DNA from: Molossus alvarezi
Taxonomy: Eukaryota > Chordata > Mammalia > Chiroptera > Molossidae
Length of the DNA stretch: 64,000 nt
Assembly (NCBI GenBank): GCA_037176705.1
Contig: CM073899.1
Span: forward strand, 2,046,001-2,110,000
Direction: 5' to 3'
In this document: positions 1 to 10,986 of the stretch, in pieces
Position numbering within the stretch: position 1 is the first letter of the stretch
Layout: every line of letters begins with the position of its first letter
Made by a program: the position numbers and the translations under genes
The notes under the pieces: model-generated
The model's database searches: none
What the model was told of the DNA's origin: nothing
The model's input: only the letters and a program-made list of their open reading frames with translations

Positions 1-981
1 TGACTCGGTTAGAAAAAACCCTGTGGCTTATTCTGTCTGTCCATGAGCTCGGTCCTCGCTGGGGACTGAACTGTGCCCCGGTCTTACATGTTAAGACTCT
101 CAGCTCCAGGGACTGGTGTTCAGAGATGGGGCGTTGGAGCGAAGTCCTGTCGTTCCTCCTGACAGTGGACCTAAGGAGTGGCAGGCAGTGGTACATAGTC
201 ACACTGACAAGAGATGACTTTGAAAACGATCTTCCCATGCACATTTATTAACAGCCAAGGATTGATTTTCTGGGGATGCAGAGCACGAAACCTAGACCAG
301 GCCTGGAGTGCACACTGTGAAGCTGCATGGGTGGCACGCTCCTCGGCGTCTGTGTGCCCGTTTCAGACTGTGGGCACACCCAGCCCTGCACCAGCGTTAA
401 CTGTAATTCTGCCCCATCTAATTTGGTTTATTTCTCCTATGCAATTATGTCTAGTGTGTGTGGTAGGGTGTACTTATCACATATGGACAATTGTCCTGCC
501 ACCCGTTTGTATAACTTCTTTTAAATGACATGGACTTAGTCCATTTATTTTTCCTTTGATATTCTTATAGGTTCCCTTCTACATGGGTCATACATGGCAT
601 GAACAAGCTACTCATTTGCTAGAATATTCTCTACCTGATATTATTAGTCTGTCCAACCAGAGTTACTGTAGAATTCCCATGGGCCAGGACTGGAATCGGG
701 GGAGTAAACAATAGAGTGTTGGATTCTACCCCGCCACATAGAATAGACATCTGCGAGTCCACACTGCAATAGATAACTGCATAGATCACTAAGCAGGGAA
801 GAAACAAGTCTCTGGAAGCTTTCCAGATACCAGTGTCAGTGGGAGAGGGGACAGAAACCGCTGTCACTGTTCCTCAGCCAAGTTGCTCCACCCTCCTGAT
901 GTCACAGTGAGCAGGCAAAGTCTCCGTGGAAACAGAATGCTCGTGTAGTCTCAAAACAATCCCCTCAAAATGTGGAGTAAT
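1..981. other. Unassigned intergenic DNA
   Basis: I see no gene or recognisable repeat here. The open frames are 60 to 105 codons long and resemble no family I know. Confidence 0.5.
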
Positions 982-1193
982 GCCTGGCCGGGGTGGCTCA
1001 GTGGGTGGGTGTCGACCCTACACCAAAAAGTCACCAGTTCGATACCTGGTCAGGAGGGCACATGCCCAGGTTGTGGGCCTGATCCCCAGTAGGGGGCATG
1101 CAGGAGGCGGCCAATCGATATTCTCTCTCATCGATGTTTCTCTCTTCCCCCCTTTCTCTCTCTCTAAAATCAATAAAAATATATAAAAAAACA
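982..1193 (+). mobile_element. VES SINE (type A)
   Basis: A full-length tRNA-derived SINE. The head reads GGCCGGGGTGGCTCAGTGGG, followed by a B-box-like GTTCGATACC, the GTGGGCCTGATCCCCAGTAG block, a CT-rich stretch and the end AAAATCAATAAAAATATA. It would have been transcribed by RNA polymerase III and mobilised by LINE-1. Open frames across it are incidental. Confidence 0.92.
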
Positions 1194-1578
1194 AAATATG
1201 TAGTAATTATAATGGTAAAAATAGGAGATCACATGGATACTTCTGACAGACACCATGACCAACCCAACGATCGCGGTTCACGTCATCAGTAACGTAGACA
1301 TCACACATCCTGGCACAGAGTGCTGATAAGAGCATGTGACCTCTCTGCCACCTTTTCCCACAATGCATTGCCTCAATCTACTTCTGAGAAAAACATTAGA
1401 TAAACCAGAATTAAAAACAGTTATAAAAAGGTACTGGCAGCACCTCCGAGAGTCTGAGGGTCGTGAAAGACAAGCAAGGACTAACAAAGTCTTGGTGATC
1501 AGAGCAGGTAGGACACATGACAACTAAGAGCAGCGTGGACCCCTGGCTGGGGTCGTAGCACAGAAAAGCAGATGCTTT

Positions 1579-1610
1579 ATTTTACCACTGAGCCATACTG
1601 GCTGGGCCAG
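1579..1610 (-). mobile_element. VES SINE head fragment
   Basis: ACCACTGAGCCATACTGGCT followed by GGGCCAG is the reverse complement of the first 30 or so bases of a type A VES SINE. No body or tail follows, so this is a remnant or a chance partial match. Confidence 0.4.
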
Positions 1611-3135
1611 TAAAAGCTGACGATGGGAAAGACTCTGACATTTGATTAAGTCTCTGCTTTCATAAGCAGCTCTGCACCAATGATGACTCCTCACAGTCTA
1701 TCACAGTTTTATTATTATTAAAGATGGTAACCTTCGCAGCAGCCAGGAGAAATGCCCACAGAAGCCCTCTGTGCTGTTTCTACACCATTGTGATAAACTC
1801 AATAGCATCTTTAACATCAAAAGTAATAGTTAAAATGCAGCGATCACTAACAAGAAATCATGGTTAGAGCAAGGGGGCATCAGTGATCATTATGCCCCAA
1901 AAAAGCCTTCACCAAGTAGACACTCTTTTCAACACTGCCCTTATTTTGCCCAAACTTTTCTAACACAAATTGAAAGTTTTTAAAAGGAAGGAATCAGAAC
2001 ATTTCGAGGATCTGTAGTAAAATGAAAAGATTTACTAGCATTGTTTATTGGCAGGTGTAACAGCTTGTTACAAAATAACTAGCAGGAATATTGCAGATCA
2101 CCGGTAAGGAAGGTGGCAGAGCAACGCAAGGACTCTCAGGTCTGATGGATACGCAGAAGAATTGTTGTGTCCACTGAAGTCTCTTCCACAGGGTGTGCAC
2201 GCATCATAGTGGTTCCTTCGTGAGGGTGCTTGGCAGGCGGCCTCCCTGTGCACATTGGTGAGTGTGGGAGAGATTCTGTTAATAGACCAATCATTCCAAC
2301 AGCTGACCTGTTCAGGAGACACAATGGCCCATCGTGTCAATGATCAGTGACCTTAAAGGCTATAAATCAATGTAACTGTCTTTTGTGTCAAGAATCTGCA
2401 AGCTAAAGGGCTTGCCGGAGCTCTAACTTGCAACTAGATGGCACTGGATGTGGTTACTGGGACCACACGGAAGGAACCGGCCCCGGCCCCGGCCCCTGTT
2501 CAGGTCAGGCAGTTGGTATTCAGGGAGGTGGCACAATAAAACCCTCTCAACACGCCAGTTGAGGGAAGGTGAACCCTTTGCCCTTCATTTGTCCAGGCTG
2601 ATTTCAAGACATGTCAACCACCACGTCTCGAAAGTGTATCCGTCATGTTTGCACGAAAGGAGGAAACATTGCCTTTCAGAGACTCTGACAGATGACGGCA
2701 GACTACGTGCACGAGACCGGTCTGCGTACTTGGATTACCCCCGGGATGTTTTCTCATCCTGACCTTGATGTTTACAAACTAGTTCTCTCCACGTTCTGTC
2801 CACATGATGAGCCCATCATCCTTTTATATGCCTATTTAGCAACAAAAATGGAAGAGTAATGGCAACCATATTGGACAAGAACAAACATCAACTTTTGTCT
2901 TAATTATTTGCTTATGTTTTTCTTTAATACCTATAAAAATGGTCTCAATCTTTTTTTCATTGACATAACAAAATAGGTGTTTTTGTGGGGACATGAACAT
3001 TATTTGAACATTTTATTTACTCGGTTGTACCCTCTGTTTACATTTTCTTAGAGTTAACAGGAAAGTGTTAACAGAATGTGCGTTTGGTACTTAAAAAGTA
3101 GTGCTTGATATTGTTCCAAACTCCAAAAGTTTTAA

Positions 3136-3155
3136 ACACGCGCGCGCACACACAT
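3136..3155. repeat. (AC/GC)n dinucleotide tract
   Basis: A short alternating purine-pyrimidine run of CG and CA steps. Such runs are prone to slippage and can adopt Z-DNA. Confidence 0.7.
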
Positions 3156-3396
3156 TGTGGTGCGTAGTCATGGAAACGGAGGACTGACATGAACACTGAG
3201 ATGAGTTGTCAAGGTGACCCTGAGGGAGGCATTGTCGAGAACCTGGGTCTTGACTGAATATATTTAAAAGAAAGACTCTTCCTTTTTTCTAATGACCTCT
3301 TTAACTTTTATTATCCAAATATAACTATAACTTATTGATGCCATAAAAATGTGAATTGCTGGTACCCTAATAAAACATGTTAAAAAGATTGGATAA

Positions 3397-3600
3397 GCTC
3401 TGACTGGTCTGGCTCAGCAGCAGATCATCAGCCCGTGGACCCAAGGGTCACAGGTTTGATCCCTGTCCCGGCTGGGGTCTTTCGAGTGGCAACCAATCTA
3501 TGTGTCTCAAATCAATGTTTCTTTCTCTCTCTCTCCCTTCCACTCTCTGGAAATCAATGAAAAAAGTATCGTTGGGTGAGAATTAACAAACAAAAAAGAA
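3397..3600 (+). mobile_element. VES-like SINE (type B), diverged
   Basis: A tRNA-like head (CTGACTGGTCTGGCTCAGCA) with a B box at GGTTTGATCC. The tail, AAATCAATGAAAAAAGTATC then GGGTGAGAATTAAC, is the mark of the second SINE subfamily in this window. Part of the middle is missing. Confidence 0.85.
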
Positions 3601-3651
3601 GATAGGATAAAATAATAGAAGAGGCAGTCACTTAAAATTAGACATAAAACA

Positions 3652-3896
3652 GCCCTGGCCGATTTGGCTCAGTGGTTAGAGCGTCGGCCTGCGGTCCAGA
3701 GAGACCCGGGTTCGGTTCCCGCTAAGGGCACGTACCTCGGTTGCAGTTTGTCCCCGGCCCTGGTTGGGTCATGTGAGTGGCAGCCACTCGATGTGTCCCT
3801 TTCACGTCGATGTTTCTCTCTCTTCCCGCCCCCACTCTATCTGAACAAAAAATGGAAAAATGTCCTTGAGTGAGGATAAAAATAATAATAATAATA
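3652..3896 (+). mobile_element. VES-like SINE (type B) with perfect TSD
   Basis: The head is GCCCTGGCCGATTTGGCTCA and the B box GGTTCGGTTCCC. The end is TGTCCTTGAGTGAGGATAAA plus an AAT-rich tail. It is flanked by an exact 16-bp target-site duplication, AAAATTAGACATAAAA, at 3634-3649 and 3897-3912. That proves insertion by target-primed reverse transcription and suggests a fairly young event. Confidence 0.95.
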
Positions 3897-3912
3897 AAAA
3901 TTAGACATAAAA

Positions 3913-4529
3913 TAAGATAGTTTGGATGTAAAAATGAGAGAAACAATGATTTATTTTTTAATGCAGTATTGCATTAAATAATTAATTTTATGAAAGAAAA
4001 AAAAAGTGCTTTCATCCGCTTACCTTCTAAATGATTCAAGGCAACGGCGGCGGTCACTGGCTGGCTCTCAGCGGTGCGGTGGCCACTGTGGCCACGGCAG
4101 CCCGAGAAGCACTTCGGCGCTGACTTAGACAGCTGTGTCGGCGGTGCTGAGGTAGATGCTAATACTTGAACACGTTTGCTGTGTCAACAGCACAAAACTG
4201 TTCCATCTACTCTGGATAACATTGTCAACATGACAAATATCAATGTCCTTGAAGTCCCTGAAATATTCAAAGGAGAGTTGAAAAATAAGAATTATACCAT
4301 GCAATACCATCTCTCTAATGATCTAAAGGCCTTTATTTGAACGTGGCATCTGGGTTTGGATGCTGACTCCAATCAGCACTAACTCTAAGATGGAGAGAAT
4401 ATTCATTTGTTCTTTTCATCTCTGTGTTCTCTTTCAGGGGAGAATTAAATTGTGGTTGTGAACCCACATTCACTACGCAGGACTTGACTAACACATAGTA
4501 TTGTTATTGTTCTCAGTGAATTTTTTACT
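3913..4529. other. Unassigned intergenic DNA
   Basis: Nothing recognised. There is a GC-rich patch around 4040-4150 with no open frame of interest. Confidence 0.45.
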
Positions 4530-4998
4530 TACACAGGTGTAACTTAGACGTTGGCGTGTCCAGCAGCCCAGTGGTGGTGCAGAGTGGTCCCATCAACTCA
4601 CACCTTCCCTTGTTTGCTCCCTTTGCAACCAACCCCCGGCCCTGCTTCCAGCCCTGCTAAACACTTTCCCGTTGAAGGTGTGACTATCCGGTGGACGCAC
4701 AGATGGACGCCAGCTATGTCGTGTTTTAATCCTGGCTCCTTCCACCTAGCAAAATGCATTCAGGACCCAGCCATGTGTTCTCACAAATGAACAGCTTGGT
4801 CTTTCCCTTTGGAGCGGGGTTCCATGTCTTCCAGAGCATGTGTACCCCAGAGTGTGCTGATCTGTTCAGCTGTGGAAGGACATCGGGTTTTTTTCAGTTT
4901 GGGGTGAGCAAAAGCAAAAATGCCATCAACATGAACATACAGATTTTTTATGAACCTATGTTTTTATTTATTTTCAGTAAATATATAAGAGTGTAATA
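4530..4998 (-). mobile_element. Ancient L1M 3'-end remnant
   Basis: On the plus strand the order of motifs matches the reverse complement of an old mammalian LINE-1 3' region: a CCCTTTGCAACCAACCCC block, CTTCCACCTAGCA, CTGTGGAAGGACATCGGG, TTCAGTTTGGGG, then CAACATGAACATACAGATT. It is heavily diverged, and the plus-strand open frames across it are not coding. Confidence 0.6.
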
Positions 4999-5029
4999 TC
5001 ATGTATATGTTCAATTTATTTAGTTTTTT

Positions 5030-5216
5030 TAAATTATTTTACAGAGAGAGGAAGGGACAAGTATAGAGAGATAGAAACATTGATAAGAGAGAACACTGAC
5101 TGGCTGCCTCCTGCGTGCCCCCCACTGGAGGTCGGGCCCACAACCTGGGCCTGTGCCCTGACCGGGAATTGAACTGGCGACCTCTTGTTGCAGGGTCGAC
5201 GCTCACCCACTTACTT
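5030..5216 (-). mobile_element. VES SINE (type A)
   Basis: Reverse-oriented copy. It starts with the tail complement (TTTACAGAGAGAGGAAGGGA), passes through the CTGCCTCCTGCGTGCCCCCC block and ends with the head complement CGACGCTCACCCACTTA. The outermost head bases are altered. Confidence 0.9.
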
Positions 5217-8200
5217 AGCTCTTGTGATGATGGGGGGGGGGGGAGGAGGGATTTCCGTTATTACTGTGAGTTCAATTGAATACATCATTTTTAGTTTTCT
5301 CAGTAGCTGAAGACATACTGGTTTTGCAGAGTAACCGTTCTCTCTGCGCAGTGTGACTGAGCGCTGTCCGTGTCGCATGTTGAATTTCCTCCCGCTCAGG
5401 CATGTCCACGGTGTGGTCTTGGGTTTTATCGGAGTTTGTGTCGACAATAAACACGGCGTATAAATAAAAACTTTAATTTTCAGAAAGAGTATGAAGGTGG
5501 TTATACTAGGAGATGCAATTTCCAACTAATTGCCACATTGCTCATAGTGTGAACTAGTCACAGCAGCTGTGCCCTGATCCCTGTCCAGAGCGGCATCCTC
5601 CGCTTCTTCCTCTTAGCTTTCCTTATTTTCCCCCCTTGCACTGAAGAGATTTCAGCTGTGTCATTGCGTGAGTGGAACATAACACAGCCATTTGTTTTCA
5701 TCATATTGCGCTTGGAGAGTGGCTTGTGGAGCCCAGCCACAAGAAATAAAGAAAAAAGTAATCAGAAGCCTCTCTGTCGCCGAACTCTGTGAGCTGAGTG
5801 CTCACTGCAGTGCACTGTGGAGAAAACCAGTAACGCGCCCAGTCTCTTCCAATCAGATGCTGGGTGCCTGAGGCGAACTCGAAAGGCAGGCTGTCGGGAA
5901 AGGAAACTAACACGACAGAGGTGGCTGAGTGTGTTCTTAGCAGCGCGAGTAGCTCCGTGGCCTGCGTGGCTCCCAGACGGTCCGAGGGTCACTGCGCCTC
6001 ACGGGGCAGGGCGGGCGGTGGCCCGTGAGTACCGGTCTGTCTCTCGGTGACCACGCGGTCCTGTCCTTCCCCGTAATCTTCGGGTCAAACAACTTGGCAA
6101 AATAAAAGCCAATCAGAATTTCGATTCTGGAACTCAAACCGTTTAATCACTTTTTTGTTTCCAAATGTTGTTTCCTAAATGGCTCACTGCTTCTAGTCTT
6201 GACCGACTGTAGTTTATCACCCAAAGAGCCCCAGAGTGACTTGTGGAAAGTCAGTCAGATCTGTGACTGCTCAGCTTACAGAGCCCTCAAAGGCCCCCGC
6301 TCACCATGGAAAAGCCTCCGAACGTGGCCCCAACCTCCTCCAAATCCCCTTCCCAGACTCTGCCCCCCTCTCCTCCTCCAGCCCCGTGGTTCTTCATCCG
6401 GTTCCCGTTCCTGTCCCTGGCCACGCACGCGTGCGCAGACGGGCCCTTTCTGCTTGACTCCTCTGGCTTTGGAAATGTCCCTTCCAATCTTGGCGTATCT
6501 GTGTCCTGACAGTGGGTCGCAGGACATACACTCAGAAGGGTCTTCCAGCTGCTCAGTTACTGTGCGTCATGCCACAGTTTATTTTCTTGACGGTGCTTAT
6601 CACGACATAAAAATACATTATGATACTTATTTTCTCCCCTTGAACATAAGCTCTAGAGAGCGAGTGAACCTGATGATGAATATTTTTTGCAGCCGAGTCA
6701 CAGTTCTTCTTGATGTAGTACTTATGGAAGCTGACCGGCCAGAAATGTAAGTGAGCTTGACCGTAGAAAAATCACATTACTCAATTAAATGCCTTCATCC
6801 ACAGTCACATAGCTGTGAAAGATGGAGGAAAAAAAGAGTAACTGAGCTGGTTAAAACAATATCCGAGGACCTTGGACGTGGTTGCAAGTGATGTGTGGCC
6901 TGTTAACTGTCTGCAGAATAAATATTTCTACTACTTCTTGGATATTCAGTGTCTAGACATCGTCAGGATATCTTCTGATTCTTGGTGTAAGATGTTGCTG
7001 ACAAGGTGGCAAATTATACAAATGGACTTAAAAATACATGACAAGGATATACTGACAGGTCAACGTACACAGGCAGACATCCGGGAGGTGGCATGTGACC
7101 GTTTCTTTCCCATCCATGAGAAGGCTACCGTCGATCTAATAAACGTGCTGACAACTGGCCTTTGGAAAAGTAGACTCACGATATTTGCTCCAAGGTAAGT
7201 TCTTATTTCTGCAGTGTTCCTAGCCAGAAGTTCCTGGGTTAAAGTTCCTCATGGTTCATAAGGGAAGGTCCATAGATTTATAGGGCATGTCCCACAGGTA
7301 AACGTCTGGGCATCTAGGTGATTACTTGGGGAATAAAGTTAAGATGTCTCATAACCTACATACTCCCCACTTTGTGAGGTGACCTAGAATCCTCAGAGAA
7401 CCCATCCGTTACTCCGGGTCGCGTGGGTGTCCTGATGAATGAATTTAGGGCCCAGGGAGTCACATAGCATTTTCTGGACAGCTCTTCCTGTTTGGCTTTC
7501 TTGGTTTCTCATGACTTTGAATTTATTAGGAAAGCTTGATACCGGGTAAGATCTCTGTGAATCTGACTTGATTGCCGTCACTGGAGTTAGTGCCACCTTA
7601 TGTATGTTTGCACAGGTCATTGTCATTGGGTGTCTGATTCGGGTGGAACGTGATCACAATGGTCTCTCTAAGCCTCTATGACCGCATTTAACATATGTTG
7701 GTAACATTTCAAGTTTAAAATGCCATTCCGACTTTAGACAATACTAAGTTAACATGAGGTTACAAAGTAGCTAAAACCTCTTGAATTTCACTTACGTTCT
7801 TGAGGGTTTAAATACATATTATTAGAAACTGATTCGAGGTAGGAATTTTTAGACCAAATGCTAAGGGGAATTAAATTCTGTTTGGTTAACTCATTAACTT
7901 ACTCAAACCAGATAAAAGAGCTCCAAGTGCAAACTGGTCACTCTCTGTTTTGAAATCTGTGCTGAGAAAGCAATTTTACATAGACGACTTATTCTGGGGT
8001 AAATAAATAAAAGTGAGTTATTTTATTTTCAGAGTGAAGGTTCAGAGCTCTTACAGACTTATCAAATTAGAAAGTTTTATATAATTACATTTATGGTCTG
8101 AGTAGCTAAAAACCAGGAAATTCAATTCATTTTATTCTATCAAATATGAATAGAAAAGTGACTCAGAGTGCTAGTAAAGATGGCTGTTAGTGCACCTGGT

Positions 8201-10148
8201 ATAATCTCATGGACCTCTACATCCTGGTCATGAAGGCCAGAAGAATTCAGGTGTGAGAGCAAGCTTGAGTTTTGACTACATTAATAAATAATTAAGACAT
8301 TTGGAATAACATATATTTTTTGAAGAACTGGCTTTAGAGATCCAAAACATTTTACGTCGGTTACAATAAATCTCATATAACCCTTCACAAATATCCAAAA
8401 ACTAAGAAAGGGTTAATAGTCTATATACCTTTAGGAATAATAGGACTCTTTCTAAAATAAGAACTTCATCTCAGCAAAAATTTAAATTTGGATTAACTTA
8501 CATTCTTCTTTAATAGGCGTACATTGTTCTGTTGTAGATGAGAAAGAATTAAAACACCAAGGAACTAAAAGGAAGAGAATAGCAAACACCTTATTAAACT
8601 TAGAAGGTTACAAAAGAAAAAGGCTGCTGTTTTGTTTCTTGCAGGACTCATTAGCGACAGTCATGTAGAAAAGGACTTAGCGTAGGGAGAGCGCAGCCAG
8701 GATAGCCCTATTGTGAAGAATATTTACTTCTGCTAAGATTATACAGCTAAACTCTCATCCTCCCTTTCCTCTGCATAGATTCAGACTTCTGCTCTCACGA
8801 GGATGCTCATCCTGTGTGTTCTCTTTGTACTGCATTCTGTGAAAACTCTCAATTCTGGGGCTCACACGACGTGCTTATCTACTTGGAACCATACGTCCCA
8901 CAATAATGGCCCAGTGAGCAGATGGACAGAGCTCAGCCTCAGACACCTCTTCAGTGGTTCATGCGGCAAAGGGTTGCCGACCTCCCTCCTCAACGGTCTT
9001 AGCTTTGAGAGCAAGTGCTCAGCGTACAGAATGTGTGTGTTTGCTCTTCCAGAGCGTGGCATCCTCAGGAAGGAGAAAAACAAAGCTGTACCTTATTTGA
9101 AAGTTTATTGTTTGGCTTATTATGTTTATCTTCATTGGCTACATTGAAAGACCAAAACAGGAAGGGAATTATGTCATGTGAGTTTATAGGAAATACAATA
9201 ATTTAGTATTAAAACTACAATTCATTTGGAAATAAATTGGGGGGTGGGTGGAGGAGAAAATGGGGCTCTCGCATTCACAGATGGTTTTCTTCCATGTGTG
9301 AAGTATGCTCCGTATACGGGGGAGGCTTCTGTTTTAAGTTTTTAAAAAACGCAGAGTCACTGAGGACTGCAGAGCACACCACCGCGCTGACTTTACCAGG
9401 GAGCCGTGCAGTGAAGTGTGACTTCCCAGTCCTTGGGTTCCCCTCGTAACCAAGGACAGGTGAACGCCACTTTATCCGAGCTCTCGTTACATTGCTTAAG
9501 CAGAAAGCATTAGATACCGTTAATCACAGTCTGTAGCAAATCTTATGCATGAGGTCTGAGTGTTTGTACAAACCAAATATAATCTAACAAAGTCAAAAAG
9601 TGGGCACTCCTGTTCCGGGAATATCATCTGTCCCCAGAGTTCAGGCCAATTTGCCCCACGACAGAAGGAGATGTTGGGGCTAGCTTTCAGTCTGCCTGAA
9701 GCACTTTGCATAAATCATGTCTTCTGTTCCACGATTTGGCCCGTGGTGGACAGAATGTGCCCAAAGCAAGGGTTCAGTTCCAGAGCTGATTTTATTTCTG
9801 ATGCTCTATATTTTTTAATTACTAATATATATATAAAATAAGTGCGCAAATACTTTACAGTTTTTTTTCTGGAATTATTGGAAATTGTAAACCAATGAGC
9901 GATGCTTTTAGTTTCTCTGTTCATTACAGAACACTGGTGTCCTTCAAGAAAAACAACATGGACTATAGATACTGACAGATCAGCAAACCCCGAGTCATTT
10001 CCTGGTATACACCTGCAGTCTGTTGTATCATTAAGTCAGATAAACAGTAGTTTGAACTTGAGTTTTAGATCTAGGGTACGGGAGTAAGCCAAATACAGAA
10101 AATTTCTGAAGGGATCTGATTTGGCAGTTGCAAAAATATTGGGCTTTG
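5217..10148. other. Long unassigned intergenic stretch
   Basis: Almost 5 kb without a clear young repeat. A run of 12 G lies at 5232-5243, and a faint L2/MIR-like patch lies near 6.6 kb. Open frames of 183 codons (6199-6750), 108 codons (6872-7198) and 114 codons (8803-9147) show no domain I recognise. The first two open with TTG rather than ATG. The frame ending at 7198 runs into AAGGTAAGTT, a good splice-donor match, so an unannotated non-coding exon cannot be excluded. Confidence 0.4.
6570..6665 (+). repeat. Possible L2/MIR-type relic
   Basis: CAGTTTATTTTCTTG, CTTATCACGACATAAAAATA and TCCCCTTGAACATAAGCTCT resemble the end segment of an old mammalian L2/MIR3 element (cttatcacaat, ctccccactagaatgtaagctc). 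Divergence is high and the assignment weak. Confidence 0.3.
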
Positions 10149-10314
10149 GCTCTAGCCGGGTAGCTACCTTGGTTAGAGTATCGTCCCGGTATGTCAAGGT
10201 TGCAGGTTCGATCCTGGTCAGAGCACACACAGCAACCAACCAATGAATGCATAATAAGTGGAGCAACAAATGGATGTATCTCTCTCTTCCTCCCTTTCTC
10301 TCTAATCAATAAAT
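10149..10314 (+). mobile_element. tRNA-derived SINE, third type (C)
   Basis: The head CTAGCCGGGTAGCTACCTTG differs from the other SINEs here, as do the middle (CAACCAACCAATGAATGCAT, AATAAGTGGAGCAACAAATG) and the short CT-rich end TCTCTAATCAATAAATAT. A B box (GGTTCGATCC) is present. The head looks like a different parent tRNA or an older subfamily. A second copy lies at 60.7 kb. Confidence 0.75.
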
Positions 10315-10707
10315 ATATTTTGTTAGAGAATTTGGTCCTTTAACAAAGATTCAGTGAAATGATGTTTGCTTTGATTTAGGGATATCTCTTGTGGTTATCC
10401 CCACAGAAATACCACAGCAGAAGGGGGTAGTCATGTGGCAGGATTCAAGCAGGTCCAGGGGCAAATGCCATGGATGTCTCCAGAGAAACACCATCCATAG
10501 GTCTGGGGTCCTTGGACCAGGAAACTGAACACATCAAAAATTAGGAAGGGAGTTTTTTGTACTTTAATATTTCAGATTTTAAAATGCAAAGTACATTTAA
10601 TTTAGAAAGTTGAATGTGGTAACTGACTAATGATATAGAGTTGATGGCTTTACAACTTGGGTCTTTTACCATGACTGGCTCACTGCATATCACTGTTTGG
10701 ATACTAA
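10315..10707. other. Unassigned intergenic DNA
   Basis: Nothing recognised between the SINE and the 20-bp tandem array. Confidence 0.45.
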
Positions 10708-10708
10708 G

Positions 10709-10986
10709 ATGGACACTGTAGGTATATGATGGACACTGTAGGTATATGATGGACACCATAGGTGCTGTGATGAACACTGTAGGTTTATCATGGACATGTA
10801 GGTGCTGTGACGGACACCGTAGGTTTATGATGGACACTGTAGGTGATAGACACGGTAGGTGCTGTGATGGACACTGTAGGTATATGATGGACACCGTAGG
10901 TGCTGTGATGAACACTGTAGGTTTATCATGGACATGTAGGTACTGTGATGGACACCGTAGGTTTATGATGGACACTGTAGGTATAT
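10709..10986. repeat. 20-bp minisatellite with 138-bp higher-order period
   Basis: About 14 units of GATGGACACTGTAGGTATAT and variants (GTGCTGT or TTTAT at the unit end, CATGGACATG shortened units). The block starting at 10728 is repeated in the same variant order from 10866, so the array grew partly by duplicating a 138-bp group of seven units. Open frames on both strands across it arise from the repetition and are not genes. Confidence 0.93.

Larger units (their letters stand above)
1195..3396. other. Unassigned intergenic DNA
   Basis: Apart from a short SINE fragment near 1.6 kb and a dinucleotide tract near 3.14 kb, I recognise nothing. Open frames of 80 to 104 codons near 2.1-2.8 kb have no recognisable domains. 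Confidence 0.45.

Noticed and set aside
5232..5243. Run of 12 G as a structured element
   Set aside because: A single homopolymer run, not separated G-tracts. It could also be a sequencing artefact.
6199..6750. 183-codon plus-strand frame
   Set aside because: It starts with TTG, has no domain, and part of it lies in a likely old repeat.
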